DNA of 64,000 nt from Streptomyces sp. NBC_01217 (GCF_035994185.1 NZ_CP108538.1:186001-250000); one strand, 5' to 3'. Shown: positions 30,942 through 50,166, counted from the first letter of the stretch. Numbers and translations: made by a program. Notes: generated by a model not told the origin, from the sequence alone.

Positions 30942-33900
30942 TCACAGGCCGAGTTGGTCGTCGATGAAGGCCATCACCGCGTCGGCGTCGGCGTCGGTCA
31001 ACTCGTCGGCTGTGCGGCCGGTCTGCCGCTGGGCGTTCGCCGGGTCGAGGCGGGCAACCAGAGCGAGGAGCCGGCCGGTCACGCCGCTGTCGGTGAGTTC
31101 CTGCGGCGGCAAGGCCGCGACCAGGATCTCCAGCCGTTCCAGTCCGGCCAGCGCCGCTTCCTTGCCGCCGGCCGACTCCGGGAACATCCGGAGTCGTACA
31201 TGGGCGGCGAGCGCGAGGGGCGTGGCGTGGTCGAAGACCACGGAGGCCGGGAAGGACATGCCGGTCGCCGCGGACATCAGGTTGCGGAACTGCATGGCGG
31301 CCAGCGAGTCGAACCCGAGGTCGCGGAAGACCTGGTCGGGTGCCACCTGCACGATGTCGTCGTGGCCGAGCACGGTGGCCGCCCAGCGGCGGACGCCCGT
31401 GAGCAGTGCCGTGTCCCGTTCCTCGCCGGACATTCCGGCGAGCCGGTCGCGCAGCGACGGGCCGTCCCCCGCGGCGGTGTCCGTCTCCGTGGCGGGACGG
31501 GCCGACGCCATCGCCGTACGCCGCTCGGCGGCCAGCCGTGCAAGCAGCGGCGGCAGGGCATCACCGGCGGTGTCGAGCGTGCTCGGGGCCGGGCCGCCCA
31601 CCACCCCGTGCGCCGTGCGGTCCGCCGAGGCCCACGCCACCGCGTGGGCGGCGACCGTCGAGTCGAGCGGCGCGCCGTGCAGCGGTCCCGGCAGCAGGCC
31701 GGTCAGCACCGGGTGCCGGGCGGGACCGAGCGCGGCGAGCGCGGCACGGTCCGGCTGGACCGGGACCAGCACCGGTTCGCCGCTGCGCAGTGCGTCGTTG
31801 AGCAGCGCGACGTTGTCCCGCTCGGGCAGCGGGACCAGCCCGGTCGCCCGCAACCGCCGCACGTCCTCCAACGTCAGGGGGCCACTCATGCCGCCGCCGA
31901 CGTCCCACACGCCCCAGGCGATCGAGGTCGCCGGGAGGCCCTGGGCGCGGCGGAGGCGGGCCAGCGCGTCGAGGAACGCGTTGGCCGCTGCGTAGCCGCC
32001 TTGGCCAGGGTTGCTGAGCGTGCCCGCCAGGGACGAGAACAGCACGAACGCCGTCAGCGGCAGCTCGCGGGTCAGCTCGTGCAGGTGCCAGGCGGCGTCG
32101 GCCTTCGGCGCCAGTACGGCCGCGATCCGCTCCGGCGTCAGCGCGCCGATCTCGTCGTCGTCCACGACGCCCGCCACGTGGAACACACCGGCCAGCGGGT
32201 GTTCCTGCGGTACGGCGGCGACGAGCCGCGCGAGCCGGTCGGGGTCGGTCAGGTCGCAGGCGACGATCTCGACGTGGGCGCCGAGCGCCGTGAGTTCGTC
32301 GCGCAGTTCGGCCGCCCCCGGCGCGGCGGTGCCCCGGCGGCCGGCGATCACCAGGCGTCGCGCGCCGCGTCGCCGGACCAGGTCGCGAGCCACGATGGCG
32401 CCGATCGCACCGGTGCCGCCTGTGACCAGCACGGTCCCCGGCCCGTCGAACCGGGGCGGCGGTCCGTCCACCGCCACCGGGGTCAGACGGGGCACCAGGA
32501 CGGCCGCGCCGTGCACGGCCACCTCGGGCTCCGCGACCGCCACGGCCACGCGCCACGCGTCGGCGCCGACGCCGGGACGCCAGTCGAGCAGCGTGATGCG
32601 GCCGGGCTGTTCGGCCTGCGCCGAGCGGACCAGGCCGCGTACCGCCGCCGCGACCAGGTCCTCGCCCGTTCCGTCGCTCGTGCCCTCGGTCGTGTCGGCG
32701 CGGCAGGCGACGATCAGCCTGCTCGCCGCGAACCGGGCGTCGCCGAGCCAGGTCTGGAGTGTCCGGAGTGTCTCCGCGACCGCCTCGCGGGTCCGGGTCA
32801 CGACATCCGGCCCGGCGCCGGCGGGCGCCGGCAGGACGACGACCTCGGGTGCAGTTCCGGCGTCGAACACCGCCGCCAGGTGCGTCTGCTGACGTATTGT
32901 CAGGCCAGCCGCGCGCAGCGCGCGAGTCAGGTCCGTGCCGCCGTCGCCGCCGAGAACCACGTACGAACGTGCGGGCCGCGCGATGGCGGCGGCGACCGCG
33001 TCGGCCGGCGCCGGCACCCACGCCACGCGGTGCAGGCCCGGCCCGGCCGTGGTGTCCTCTCCGTCCTCCCCGTCCGCCACGGCCAGGGGGCTGCACGCGA
33101 TCACGGTGGCCGCCCGGCCGCGGGCGCGCCGCCGGTCCGCGACGGCCGACAGGGCCGCCGCGGAGACCGCCTCGACGGCCCGGCCGGGCCCGCCCCACAC
33201 CGCCGAAGCGGAGGTGACCAGGACGAAGGCGTCGAGGTCGGTATCAGTGAGGAGGTCGTCGAGCAGTTCCGCGCCGTGCAGCGCGGCCCGAGTGTCCTCG
33301 GCGAAGCGGGCGGTCGGCGCCGCGAGCGCGTCGGCAGGCGCGGGCCGCGTACCGGCCGCGTGGACGACGGCGGTCAGGCCGCCGTCCTCGGTCAGTCCGC
33401 TCACCAGCGCGGCCAGTGCCGCCCGGTCGGTGACGTCGCAGGCGGCGAACGTCACCCGCGCGCCCAACCCGGCCAGTTCATCCCGCAGGGCCTGCGCGCC
33501 GGGCGCCCGGTCGCCGCCCCGGCCGGCCAGCACCAGATGCGACGCGCCCTGCCGGGCCAGCCACCCGGCCAGGCCGGCGCCGACCGTGCCGGTGCCACCG
33601 GTAACCAGTACCTTCCCCCGCGGACGCCAGGTCCGGCCGGTCGCGGCGGGCGCGGGCGCCACCCGGCGTGCAAAGACGCCAGCCGGCCGTACGGCGAGTT
33701 CGTTCTCGGCGACGGCCCCGGTGAGCGCGTGGCGCACGAGGGTGCCCAGCGTCCCGGGGTCGGCGTCCGGCGCCACGTCGATCAAGCCGCCCCACTGGTC
33801 CGGCCGCTCCGTGGCGAGCACGGCGCCGAGCCCCCACAGCGCCGCCTGGCCGGTGCTGCCGGCCGGCTCGTCGTCCTCCCGCACGGACACCGCGCCGGAG

Positions 33901-36900
33901 GTCACGCACCACACCCGGGTGCCGACCTCGCGCGCGGCGCGGACGAGGTTCCGGGTGGCGACGAACCCATGACTCAGCCACGGCATCCCGGGCTCGGGCC
34001 AGTCGTCCAGGCCCAGCAGCGACACCACGGCCGACGAGCCCTGAGCGGCGAGCAGCGCCGCGAGCCCGGCGACGTCGTACGACTCCGCCGGAACCGGCAC
34101 CAGCCGGGCGCCCGGCGCGGCGGCCAGCGCGGCCGTGATGCCGTCCGCCGCGACGGCGCCCTCGGGCACCAGCACGCACCACTCCCCCGCCGCGACGCCG
34201 CCCTCACCGGCCTGTGCCGGGATCTCGTCCCATGTGACGTGGAAGCGCTTGCCGTCCAGATCGGCGTCGGCCTGCCGGTCGGTGTGCCAGGCCGACAGGG
34301 CGGGCAGGACGGCGTCCAGCGAGGCGCGTTCGTGGTCACCGGCCAGCCGTAGGGTGTCGGCGAGGGCCGCCGTGTCGCCGTCGCAGACGGCCCGCCAGAA
34401 GCGTTCCGCGGCCTCGCCGCCGGAGGCGAGTTCGACCGTACGTCGGGCGCCGGCCTTGGCCGCGACGCGGTCCTGGCGGTCGGTGCCGAGCCAGAACCGC
34501 GAGCGCTGGAAGGCGTACGTCGGCAGGGCGACGTGCCGTGCGCCGGTGCCGTCGAAGAACCCGGCCCAGTCGACGGTGGCACCCGACACGTGCAGGCGGG
34601 CCAGCCCGGTGATGACGGTGCGTGCCTCGTCGCGACCGCGGCTGAGCAGGTGGGCCTGCGTCGCGGGACGGCTGTCCTCGAAGGCGTCCCGGGCCAGGCC
34701 GGTGAGCGCGCTGCCGGGGCCCGTCTCCACCCAGCGGCGGACACCGGACCGGGCCAGGGACCGCACTCCGTCGTGGAAGCGGACCGCCTCGCGGGCCTGC
34801 CGTATCCAGTGCTCGGGGTCGGCCAGTTCGGCGGCGGTGGCCGTGCGGCCGGTCAGGGTGGAGACCAGCGCGATGCGCGGCGCCGCGGCGGTCACCGAAT
34901 TGAGCGCCCGTCGGAACTCGTCGACCACCGCGTCCATGTGCGGCGAGTGGAAGGCGTGGCTGACCTGGAGCCGTTTGACGCGCCTGCCGCGGGCGCGCAG
35001 CACCTCCGCGAGATCGAGTACGTCGGCGCGGTCGCCGGAGAGCACCACGGCCGTCGGCCCGTTGACCGCGGCGACGGCCACGCCGGTCCGGTCGGCGAGC
35101 AGTTCGGCGACCTCGGCCTCGGTGGCCTCGACGGCGGCCATCGCTCCATCGGCGGAGACCTCGCCCATCAGCCGCCCGCGGGCGGCGACCAGCGCCGCCG
35201 CGTCGGCGAGCGACCACACGCCCGCGACGTGGGCGGCGGCCAGCTCGCCGATCGAGTGCCCGCTCAGGTAGTCCGCCTGGACGCCCCACCGCTCCAGCAG
35301 TCGGTACAGGGCGACTTCCACGGCGAACAGGGCGGGCTGGGTGACGTCGGTACGGTCGAGGAGCGCGGCCCCGTCGGAGCCCTCGGGCGCGAACAGCACG
35401 TCCCGCAGGGGCCGTTCGAGATGCGGCGCGAAAGCGTCGCAGATCTCGTCCAGCGCCGACGAGAACGCGGGGAACGTCTCGTACGCCTGCCGTCCCATGC
35501 CCGGGTACTGGGCGCCCTGGCCGGGGAACAGGAAGGCGGTCATGCCGTCGTGGGTCTTGCCCCGGAGAACGGACGCCGACTCCTCGCCGGAGGCGACGAC
35601 TTCCAGGCCGCGCAGGGTCGCCGCCCGGTCCTCGGCGACCACGACCGCGCGGTGCGACAGCGCGGCGCGCGTGGTGGACAGGGACAGCGCGAGGTCCGGC
35701 TCGGCCGTCTCGGCGCCGATGCCGAGGTGGGAGCGCAGCCGGCCGGCCTGGGCGCGCAGCGCCGGCTCGGACGCGCCGGACACGGCCACCGGCAGCGGGA
35801 AACACGGCGGCGCGGCGAGAGAGGCCGGCGCGGAGCCCTCGGACGTCTCCGGCTCCCCGGACACCTGGCGCGTCCCGAGTCTCCCGGATGGCTCCGGCGT
35901 CCCGGTGGCCGGCTTCGAGGCCGCCGGGGCCTCCTCCAGCACCACGTGCGTGTTGGTGCCGCTGAACCCGAACGCCGACACGCCGGCGCGGCGCGGGCGC
36001 GCCGCACGCGGCCACGGCTCAGCCTCGGCCAGCAGCCGGGCCTCGCCCGCCGACCAGTCGACGGCCGTGGTCGGGTGCTCCGCGTACAGCGAACGCGGCA
36101 GCGTCTCGTGGCGCAGCGCCTGCACCATCTTGATCACACCACCGACGCCGGCGGCCGCCTGGGAGTGGCCGATGTTGGACTTCAGCGACCCCAGCCGCAG
36201 CGGCTCGCCGCCGGCCCGGTCGCGCCCGTACACCGCCAGCAGGGCCTGTGCCTCGATCGGGTCGCCCAGCCGGGTGCCGGTGCCGTGCGCCTCGACGGCG
36301 TCGACCTGGTCCGGGGTGAGGCCGGCATCGGCCAGGGCCGCGCGGATCACGCGTTCCTGGGCGGGGCCGCTCGGCGCGGTCAGGCCGCTGCTCGCGCCGT
36401 CGTTGTTGGCCGCCGTGCCACGGACGAGCGCGAGGACCCGGTGGCCGTTGCGTCGCGCGTCCGACAGCCGCTCCAGCAGCAGGACGCCGACGCCCTCGCT
36501 CCAGCCGGTGCCGTCCGCATCCTCGGAGAACGCCTTGCAGCGTCCGTCGCGGGACAGCCCCTGCTGGCGGCTGAACTCGACGAACACCTCGGAGGTGGAC
36601 ATCACGGTCGCGCCGCCGGCCAGCGCCAGCGTGCACTCGCCGGAGCGCAGCGAGCGGACCGCCAGGTGCAGCGAGACCAGCGAGGACGAACAGGCCGTGT
36701 CCACGGTGATCGCCGGGCCCTGGAACCCGAAGGTGTACGCGACCCGGCCGGTGGCGATGCTGTGGGCGCTCCCGTTCATCAGGTAGCCCTCCAGCTCGCC
36801 GGCGTCCTCGGGGCCGAGCGTCCCGTAGTCGTTGTGCAAGACGCCCGCGAACACCCCGGTCCGGCTGCCGCGCAGGGAGTGCGGGTCGATGCCGGCCGTC

Positions 36901-37310
36901 TCGAATGCCTCCCAGGAGGTCTCCAGGAGGAGCCGCTGCTGAGCGTCCATGGCCAGCGCCTCGTTGGGCCCGACGCGGAAGAACGCGGCGTCGAAGTCGG
37001 CGGCGGTCTCCAGGAATCCACCCCGGTGCGTGTAGCTGCTGCCGTGGTGCTCGGGGTCGGAGTGGTACAGCGAGGCCAGGTCCCAGCCTCGGTCCGTGGG
37101 GAACTCCGAGGTGGCGTCCCGGCCGTCGGCGACCAGGTCCCACAGTTCCTCGGGGCTGGTCACCCCGCCGGGAAACCGGCAGCCCATGCCGATCACGGCG
37201 ATGGGCTCCCGGTCCCTCTCCTCCAGTTCCCGCAACCGTTCCCGGGTGTCCCGGAGATCCGCGGTCGCCCGCCTCAGGTAGGTGAGAAGCTTGCCCTCGT
37301 TGTCCGTCAC
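30942..37310 (-). CDS. PKS B: single module with tandem ketoreductases, KS-AT-(dead KR)-KR-ACP
   Basis: This 2,122-residue protein is about 500 residues longer than a KS-AT-KR-ACP module. An N-terminal docking coiled coil precedes KS (Cys207) and AT (Ser686, GHSIGE with HAFH: malonyl). A complete first KR follows: its structural half, then [12 protein letters not shown] near 1237, then [20 protein letters not shown] near 1377. In that stretch the catalytic Tyr and Asn are replaced (Glu and Ala), so it is dead. It looks A-type. A second complete KR follows: VTGGTGAIG near 1629, VVDDD (B-type), and Tyr1773 in GGYAAANA, which should be active. The ACP serine is Ser2002, and the C-terminal docking helix is [15 protein letters not shown]. 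The expected outcome is a hydroxyl group. A CCCCTAG motif upstream suggests its own promoter. Confidence 0.95.
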   Translation of the reverse strand: MTDNEGKLLTYLRRATADLRDTRERLRELEERDREPIAVIGMGCRFPGGVTSPEELWDLVADGRDATSEFPTDRGWDLASLYHSDPEHHGSSYTHRGGFLETAADFDAAFFRVGPNEALAMDAQQRLLLETSWEAFETAGIDPHSLRGSRTGVFAGVLHNDYGTLGPEDAGELEGYLMNGSAHSIATGRVAYTFGFQGPAITVDTACSSSLVSLHLAVRSLRSGECTLALAGGATVMSTSEVFVEFSRQQGLSRDGRCKAFSEDADGTGWSEGVGVLLLERLSDARRNGHRVLALVRGTAANNDGASSGLTAPSGPAQERVIRAALADAGLTPDQVDAVEAHGTGTRLGDPIEAQALLAVYGRDRAGGEPLRLGSLKSNIGHSQAAAGVGGVIKMVQALRHETLPRSLYAEHPTTAVDWSAGEARLLAEAEPWPRAARPRRAGVSAFGFSGTNTHVVLEEAPAASKPATGTPEPSGRLGTRQVSGEPETSEGSAPASLAAPPCFPLPVAVSGASEPALRAQAGRLRSHLGIGAETAEPDLALSLSTTRAALSHRAVVVAEDRAATLRGLEVVASGEESASVLRGKTHDGMTAFLFPGQGAQYPGMGRQAYETFPAFSSALDEICDAFAPHLERPLRDVLFAPEGSDGAALLDRTDVTQPALFAVEVALYRLLERWGVQADYLSGHSIGELAAAHVAGVWSLADAAALVAARGRLMGEVSADGAMAAVEATEAEVAELLADRTGVAVAAVNGPTAVVLSGDRADVLDLAEVLRARGRRVKRLQVSHAFHSPHMDAVVDEFRRALNSVTAAAPRIALVSTLTGRTATAAELADPEHWIRQAREAVRFHDGVRSLARSGVRRWVETGPGSALTGLARDAFEDSRPATQAHLLSRGRDEARTVITGLARLHVSGATVDWAGFFDGTGARHVALPTYAFQRSRFWLGTDRQDRVAAKAGARRTVELASGGEAAERFWRAVCDGDTAALADTLRLAGDHERASLDAVLPALSAWHTDRQADADLDGKRFHVTWDEIPAQAGEGGVAAGEWCVLVPEGAVAADGITAALAAAPGARLVPVPAESYDVAGLAALLAAQGSSAVVSLLGLDDWPEPGMPWLSHGFVATRNLVRAAREVGTRVWCVTSGAVSVREDDEPAGSTGQAALWGLGAVLATERPDQWGGLIDVAPDADPGTLGTLVRHALTGAVAENELAVRPAGVFARRVAPAPAATGRTWRPRGKVLVTGGTGTVGAGLAGWLARQGASHLVLAGRGGDRAPGAQALRDELAGLGARVTFAACDVTDRAALAALVSGLTEDGGLTAVVHAAGTRPAPADALAAPTARFAEDTRAALHGAELLDDLLTDTDLDAFVLVTSASAVWGGPGRAVEAVSAAALSAVADRRRARGRAATVIACSPLAVADGEDGEDTTAGPGLHRVAWVPAPADAVAAAIARPARSYVVLGGDGGTDLTRALRAAGLTIRQQTHLAAVFDAGTAPEVVVLPAPAGAGPDVVTRTREAVAETLRTLQTWLGDARFAASRLIVACRADTTEGTSDGTGEDLVAAAVRGLVRSAQAEQPGRITLLDWRPGVGADAWRVAVAVAEPEVAVHGAAVLVPRLTPVAVDGPPPRFDGPGTVLVTGGTGAIGAIVARDLVRRRGARRLVIAGRRGTAAPGAAELRDELTALGAHVEIVACDLTDPDRLARLVAAVPQEHPLAGVFHVAGVVDDDEIGALTPERIAAVLAPKADAAWHLHELTRELPLTAFVLFSSLAGTLSNPGQGGYAAANAFLDALARLRRAQGLPATSIAWGVWDVGGGMSGPLTLEDVRRLRATGLVPLPERDNVALLNDALRSGEPVLVPVQPDRAALAALGPARHPVLTGLLPGPLHGAPLDSTVAAHAVAWASADRTAHGVVGGPAPSTLDTAGDALPPLLARLAAERRTAMASARPATETDTAAGDGPSLRDRLAGMSGEERDTALLTGVRRWAATVLGHDDIVQVAPDQVFRDLGFDSLAAMQFRNLMSAATGMSFPASVVFDHATPLALAAHVRLRMFPESAGGKEAALAGLERLEILVAALPPQELTDSGVTGRLLALVARLDPANAQRQTGRTADELTDADADAVMAFIDDQLGL

Positions 37311-37375
37311 AGCAACCTCGATGAGTACCGCGGAACGTCCCGCTCGCCTGGCCCCGTTGTCCCTCGGGCCGCCTC

Positions 37376-37412
37376 GACCCTAGGAACCCGGGGCCGGGCG
37401 GCTAACCCCTAG
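37376..37412 (-). promoter_or_regulatory. CCCCTAG region upstream of PKS B
   Basis: AACCCCTAG (37404-37412) lies about 94 bp upstream of the PKS B start. A shorter GACCCTAGG lies at 37376-37384. The 177-bp gap between PKS A and PKS B, large compared with the 7-bp C/D junction, fits a separate promoter. Function is inferred from recurrence of the motif. Confidence 0.45.
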
Positions 37413-37487
37413 CAGCCCCCATCCCGCCCTTAACCCGCACGTCAGTCCGGGTCCCGCGGCGGTCTGCGCGGTCCCGGGCCCCGGCTC

Positions 37488-46085
<8,598 letters not shown>

Positions 46086-46174
46086 TTGACTCGCTTTTCT
46101 AGCCGTATCCAGCCGTCCGAAGCTGTTCGAAGGCCGAAGCCGGACGGCGCTTTTCGTTCGGGAGGGCGCGGGCG

Positions 46175-46933
46175 TCAGCGCGAAAGCAGCACAGAGCGGA
46201 TCTGCGCGGCCACGTCCGGGACGCAGTCGGAGAGGTAGAAGTGGCCCCCGGGGAAGACCTCCATCCGGAAGGCGCCGCGCGTGTGGTCCTGCCAGGCGGC
46301 AACGTCGTCGACCGACACCCGCGGGTCGCTGTCGCCGGCGAGGGCGACGATGGGAACGTCCACGACGGCGCCTTCGGTGGGCGCCTGGTATCCCTCGGCG
46401 GCCTGGTAGTCGCCGCGCAGCGCGGGCATGACCATGGCGCGCAGTTCGGGGTCGGCGAGCACCGCGGGATCCGTGCCGCCCAGGGCGGTGAGTTCCGCGA
46501 CAATCCCGTCGTCGTCCAGGCCGTGCACCTTGCGGCGGGCGGGCAGCGACGGCGCGCCGCGCGCCGACACCAGCAGGGCCAGCGGTGAGGGCAGACCGTG
46601 CTCCTCGAACCGGCGAACCACCTCGAACCCGACGGACGCGCCCATGCTGTGCCCGAACAGGGCGATCGGAGCGTCGACCAGCGGCCGCAGCGCCACGAAG
46701 ACCTCGTCGGCCAGTGCCCGCAGATCGGTGATCACCGGTTCGCCCCGCCGGTCCTGGCGGCCGGGATACTGGACGGCCAGCACTTCGACGTCGGGCGTCA
46801 GGGCGGCCGACAGGTGTCGGAAGTACCCGGCCGCGCCCCCGGCGAACGGCAGGCACACGAGCCTCGTTCGGCCAGACGGCGCCTCATGAAAGCGCCGCAC
46901 CCATGTTCCGTCGTCCACGCTCGTTCTCAGCAC
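46175..46933 (-). CDS. Type II thioesterase (editing)
   Basis: This is a 252-residue alpha/beta hydrolase of the GrsT/RifR type. It reads CLPFAGGAAGYF near residue 27, Ser96 in FGHSMGA, Asp in GDSDPRV and His in GGHFYLSD. Such enzymes free stalled PKS carrier domains from wrong acyl groups. It is the first gene of the cluster on this side, and PKS A follows after 89 bp. The start is uncertain: GTG 46933 gives VLRTSVDDGTWVRRF, a typical N-terminus, and GTG 46918 is possible. Upstream in-frame codons would cover the CCCCTAG motifs and are unlikely to be translated. Confidence 0.92.
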   Translation of the reverse strand: MLRTSVDDGTWVRRFHEAPSGRTRLVCLPFAGGAAGYFRHLSAALTPDVEVLAVQYPGRQDRRGEPVITDLRALADEVFVALRPLVDAPIALFGHSMGASVGFEVVRRFEEHGLPSPLALLVSARGAPSLPARRKVHGLDDDGIVAELTALGGTDPAVLADPELRAMVMPALRGDYQAAEGYQAPTEGAVVDVPIVALAGDSDPRVSVDDVAAWQDHTRGAFRMEVFPGGHFYLSDCVPDVAAQIRSVLLSR

Positions 46934-46968
46934 GCCCGCGAGCGTGACACCGCCACGTTGCCCACCCA

Positions 46969-46998
46969 CACCCCTACCCGGCCCGGCTCCACCCCTAG
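46969..46998 (-). promoter_or_regulatory. Paired CACCCCTA boxes upstream of the thioesterase gene
   Basis: CACCCCTA occurs at 46969-46976 and 46990-46997 (the second followed by G), 21 bp apart, two helical turns. They lie 36-65 bp upstream of the thioesterase start. Same motif family as upstream of PKS B, the starter operon and PKS E. Confidence 0.5.
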
Positions 46999-47000
46999 AG

Positions 47001-47267
47001 CACGCCGAGGACGTGGAGTGGGCCCTGTCCGTGCTCGCCCGTTCCTGGTCCAAAGTCATCTGGGCGCCCGGTAACCACGAGCTGTGGACGCCTCGCAACG
47101 ACACGGTCCAACTGCGCGGCGCACACCGCTACCAGCACCTTGTGGAAATGTGCCGCCGACTCGGGGTACTCACCCCGGAAGACCCCTACGCCGTGTGGCA
47201 GGCCGCCAACGGGCCCGTGACGGTCGTCCCCATGTTCCTGCTGTACGACTACACGTTCCTGCCCGCG
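47001..47267 (+). pseudogene. Metallophosphoesterase remnant, truncated at both ends
   Basis: About 89 residues of a calcineurin-like phosphoesterase are readable: HAEDVEWALSVL, then WAPGNHELW (the GNHE metal motif), then LGVLTPEDPYAVW and VVPMFLLYDYTF. The N-terminal metal motif (about 45 residues) and the whole C-terminal half with the remaining histidines are missing. The remnant begins within a few bases of the thioesterase regulatory boxes and ends abruptly near 47267, so it marks a recombination edge of the cluster. In Streptomyces this family often lies beside Sfp-type phosphopantetheinyl transferase genes (from memory). None is seen here. Confidence 0.75.
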
Positions 47268-47393
47268 GGGGTTATGTCAATCCCCTGGTTTCGTAGAGAC
47301 CTCTCCTATGCGGCCTTGCACCTCTGGTCGCTCTTCTTGCGTGCTTCGGTGATGGTCCGTTAGAACTCCTCCGGCGGCAGCGAGATCAGGGGG
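47268..47393. other. Short degenerate stretch between the phosphoesterase remnant and the reductase gene
   Basis: No gene. On the minus strand 47304-47357 reads RTITEARKKSDQRCKAA before TAG, right after an in-frame stop. It could be the last codons of a vanished gene, possibly a transposase, but I cannot assign it. Confidence 0.3.
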
Positions 47394-48290
47394 CTAATCG
47401 ACGTCAAGGACGAGTCTGCCCGTGAAGTTCCGCCTGTTGTCCGCGTCGAGCGCCTCATCGTGGCGCCTCCATGAGTCCCGCCAGCCGAGCTCCACTGTCA
47501 GCTCTTCGCGGGCAACCAACTCCATTAGGCGCGAAAGGTCCTCCCCGAACGGCGTCCGCGTGATCACGGGCGAGTTCAGGGTCTTGCCCTGAGCGATGGT
47601 GCAGTCGAACGCCGCGGGCATTCCGGCGATCCAGCCGATGCTCTGCACAACGCCGCCGTCACGGAGCGCGGACCAGGCGTGTGCCAGGTAGGGGCCTCCT
47701 ACGTTGTCGATCGCGACGTCAATGCCTTCTACCCCGTCGAGGTCAGAGACCACCTCGTGGGCGCCGAGGTCCGCGAGGCCTCCGGTCCGACGGGCTTGGG
47801 CTACAACGTGGGCGCCGGCGCGTGCCGCGAGCTGCACGGCAAACCGACCCACGGTGCCCGAGGCCCCGGTCACCAGGACTCGCTTTCCCGTGAGGTCGCC
47901 GGACTCTTGCAGCGCCCGCAGCGCGGTGACGCCGCCTACCGGCAGCCCGGCAGCCAGGCCCAGATCGACCCCGTCCGGAACGATGGCGACGTCGGTGGCG
48001 GCCACGGCGCGGCGCTGACCCCACGCCCCGCCGGCAAGGGCGAAGCTCACCACTTTGGAACCGGTTGCCGGGCCGCTGCCGTCGGCGGCGGAATGGATTA
48101 CCGTGCCGGCCGCGTCCCAGCCCGGTACCGTACCGCTGGGGATCATGGACAGCATGCTGATCTCCCCTCGGTTCACACCGACCGCCGCCACCTCGATGAC
48201 GAGTTCATGAGCGGCTGGCTGTGGTTCGGTTACGTCCTCAGAGAGCGCCAGCCCGAACAAGGCCGCGGGGTTTGCCGTCAATGCACGCAT
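47394..48290 (-). CDS. MDR-family NAD(P)H-dependent oxidoreductase (quinone oxidoreductase-like)
   Basis: This is a 298-residue zinc-independent medium-chain dehydrogenase. The GroES-like N-terminal half (AAVGVNRGEI, PGWDAAGTV) is followed by a Rossmann fold with VLVTGASGTVGRFAVQLA. No structural zinc cysteines are present. It probably reduces quinones or enones, but the substrate is unknown. A ribosome site (AGAGG) precedes ATG 48290. It is the last of three minus-strand genes (VOC protein, SDR, this gene) that lie close together and diverge from a TetR gene, so a TetR-controlled detoxification set is likely. Confidence 0.88.
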   Translation of the reverse strand: MRALTANPAALFGLALSEDVTEPQPAAHELVIEVAAVGVNRGEISMLSMIPSGTVPGWDAAGTVIHSAADGSGPATGSKVVSFALAGGAWGQRRAVAATDVAIVPDGVDLGLAAGLPVGGVTALRALQESGDLTGKRVLVTGASGTVGRFAVQLAARAGAHVVAQARRTGGLADLGAHEVVSDLDGVEGIDVAIDNVGGPYLAHAWSALRDGGVVQSIGWIAGMPAAFDCTIAQGKTLNSPVITRTPFGEDLSRLMELVAREELTVELGWRDSWRRHDEALDADNRRNFTGRLVLDVD

Positions 48291-48365
48291 GAAAGTACCT
48301 CTGTCCCTTGCGGACCATTGCCCTGCGGTCTTGCGATGTCTGATGCCGAGAGGCTCGCTGCCCGG

Positions 48366-49112
48366 TTACAGCTGGGTCTGTCCGCCGTTGACCTCGTAGA
48401 CGGAGCCGGTGACGAAGGAGGCCTGGTCCGACAGCAGGAAGGCGGCGACCGCGGCGACCTCGTCCGTGGTGCCGCTTCGCTTCATCGCGGTCTTGTCGGC
48501 GATGGCCTTGCGGACCTCCGGGGGCAGCTCCCTCGCGGACGGGGCGTCGATCGGCCCGGGGGCGATCGCGTTGATCCGGATGCCCCGCTGGGCGTACTCG
48601 ACAGCGGCGGAGCGGGTCAGGCCGATGATTCCGTGTTTGGAGGCCGCGTAGGCAGGGCGTCCGGCGTGGGCCATGACACCGGCGGTGGAGGCCATGTTGA
48701 GGATGGTGCCGCCGCCGCTCTCGGCGAAGTACGCGAGCTCGGCCTTCATACAGTAGAAGGTGCCGTTGAGGTTGATCCCTATGACGTCGAGCCAGTCCTG
48801 AGGGTCGACCTCGTGCGTGTCGGTCAGCGCGGGAGTGATGCCGGCGTTGTTGAAGGCGAAGTGCAGCCGGCCGTAGGTGCGGACGGCGAATTCGACGAGT
48901 TCCTGGGCTGCCTGGAAGACGGAGATGTCGGCCGTGAACGCGGAAGCGTTCCCGCCGCCGGCGGTGATCTCCTTGGTGACGCGGTCGGCGCCGGTGATGT
49001 CGCGGTCGGCCACGATGATCTTCGCGCCGTCGCGGGCCAGCCGCTTGGCCGCGGCCTCTCCCAGACCGGAGCCGGCACCGGTGACGATTCCTACCTTGCC
49101 GTTGAAAGACAT
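48366..49112 (-). CDS. Short-chain dehydrogenase/reductase
   Basis: This is a 248-residue classical SDR. The cofactor motif TGAGSGLG is near residue 11, with Asp in VADRD favouring NAD(H). NNAG is near residue 89, and the catalytic set is Ser in NMASTAG plus YAASK. The C-terminus GSVYEVNGGQTQL is usual for the family. Substrate unknown. ATG 49112 has a clear AAGGA site. It lies 31 bp after the VOC gene and 75 bp before the oxidoreductase gene. Confidence 0.93.
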   Translation of the reverse strand: MSFNGKVGIVTGAGSGLGEAAAKRLARDGAKIIVADRDITGADRVTKEITAGGGNASAFTADISVFQAAQELVEFAVRTYGRLHFAFNNAGITPALTDTHEVDPQDWLDVIGINLNGTFYCMKAELAYFAESGGGTILNMASTAGVMAHAGRPAYAASKHGIIGLTRSAAVEYAQRGIRINAIAPGPIDAPSARELPPEVRKAIADKTAMKRSGTTDEVAAVAAFLLSDQASFVTGSVYEVNGGQTQL

Positions 49113-49143
49113 GATGTGGTCCTTGGTCGAGTTGTCTCGTGCC

Positions 49144-49902
49144 TCAGTGGGTCGGGGTCAGGACGGTGAAAACCGCCCCGGTGGGGTCCAGAAGGACCGC
49201 GATGACGCCGTGCCCGGTCGCGGTGGCCTGCATCAGTACCGTGGCCCCGAGCTGAACGGCGGCGTCGGTGGTCTGCTGGGCGTCGGCCACGGTGAAGTAG
49301 GCGTCCCAGTAGGGCGGGATCTCGGCCGGCATGGCCGGGGGCCTTGGCAGCAGTACCGAGATGCTCCGGCCGCCCAGCTGCCAGTCCCGGCGGTTCAGCG
49401 GGCCGTAGGGCTCGCCCAGAGTCCAGCCGAAGACTTCCCCGTAGAACGCCGCCGACTGCTCAACATCGTCGGTGATCAGCTCGCCGCCGTGGAAGGCGCC
49501 GGGCTCACCCGCTGCACCGCAGCCCTGGTGCTCCCCCGCTTCCCACAGGCCGAACCGGGTGCCTGCATGATCGGCCACCACCACTGACCGCCCCGCCGCG
49601 GCCAGCGCATGCGGTCCGGCCAGCAACGTCCCGCCGGCCGTCAAGACCCTCTCGACGCTCTTGCCGGCGTCGGCCACGGTGACGAACGTGGTCCAGCCGC
49701 CGCGCTGGGCACCGGGCGCAGCAGTCACGGCCGCCGCGGGACGCCCGCCCAGCAGAGCCAGCTGCGACTGTGGCTGCCCGCCAAACCCGTCAGCGAAAGC
49801 CCAGCCGAACAACCGCCCGTAGAAGCGAGTACTCACTTCGACATCGGGCGTGTCCAACTCCACCCATGCCACCATGCCGTCCTCATGGAAGTCGACTTCC
49901 AT
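49144..49902 (-). CDS. VOC-family protein with two glyoxalase-like domains
   Basis: This 252-residue protein consists of two vicinal-oxygen-chelate repeats, about 5-120 and 130-250. Each has a beta-alpha-beta-beta-beta pattern with FYGRLFGW in the first and FYGEVFGW in the second. Proteins of this shape act as glyoxalases, dioxygenases or antibiotic-binding resistance proteins. The sequence does not decide which. The start has a strong ribosome site (GGAGAG). It is the first gene of a minus-strand set and faces a TetR gene across 264 bp that hold several palindromes. Confidence 0.9.
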   Translation of the reverse strand: MEVDFHEDGMVAWVELDTPDVEVSTRFYGRLFGWAFADGFGGQPQSQLALLGGRPAAAVTAAPGAQRGGWTTFVTVADAGKSVERVLTAGGTLLAGPHALAAAGRSVVVADHAGTRFGLWEAGEHQGCGAAGEPGAFHGGELITDDVEQSAAFYGEVFGWTLGEPYGPLNRRDWQLGGRSISVLLPRPPAMPAEIPPYWDAYFTVADAQQTTDAAVQLGATVLMQATATGHGVIAVLLDPTGAVFTVLTPTH

Positions 49903-49949
49903 CGCTCTCTCCTTCGGTAGCCCCCTGGACTGTCAACGATAGGCATAGA

Positions 49950-49964
49950 TGTCAGCTGCTGACA
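49950..49964. promoter_or_regulatory. Palindrome TGTCAG-CTG-CTGACA upstream of the VOC gene
   Basis: Six-base arms with a 3-base centre, 48 bp upstream of the VOC start. Candidate operator in the VOC/TetR divergent region. Confidence 0.4.
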
Positions 49965-50052
49965 AGCAGCACCATCGAAAGACAGATGTGTCGGCCGGTG
50001 CTCGGAGCCCTGGAGGGCGGCTCGGTCCCGGGTTCACACTCTGCGGATGATG

Positions 50053-50072
50053 CGAAATATCTGATCATTTCG
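50053..50072. promoter_or_regulatory. Inverted repeat CGAAAT-N8-ATTTCG in the divergent VOC/TetR region
   Basis: Perfect 6-bp arms around an 8-base centre, in an AT-rich island near the middle of the 264-bp region. Size and symmetry suit a TetR-family dimer. Confidence 0.45.
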
Positions 50073-50121
50073 GGGTGCCTCGCCCGACGGCGCCAGGGAG
50101 GGCCCGACTCTTCCCACCTGC

Positions 50122-50151
50122 CATCAAATGACGCACATGGCATCCGATGAC
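50122..50151. promoter_or_regulatory. Direct repeat CATCAAATGAC / CATCCGATGAC before the TetR gene
   Basis: Two 11-bp copies matching at 9 positions, 19 bp apart, ending 15 bp before the TetR start. The position suits autoregulation. Confidence 0.35.
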
Positions 50152-50166
50152 AGTTAAGATGCAGGA

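Noticed and set aside
32380..34200. Extra domain of PKS B as methyltransferase or enoyl reductase
   Set aside because: It has a KR cofactor motif and the GVW-type active-site loop, with no SAM motif and no ER signature.
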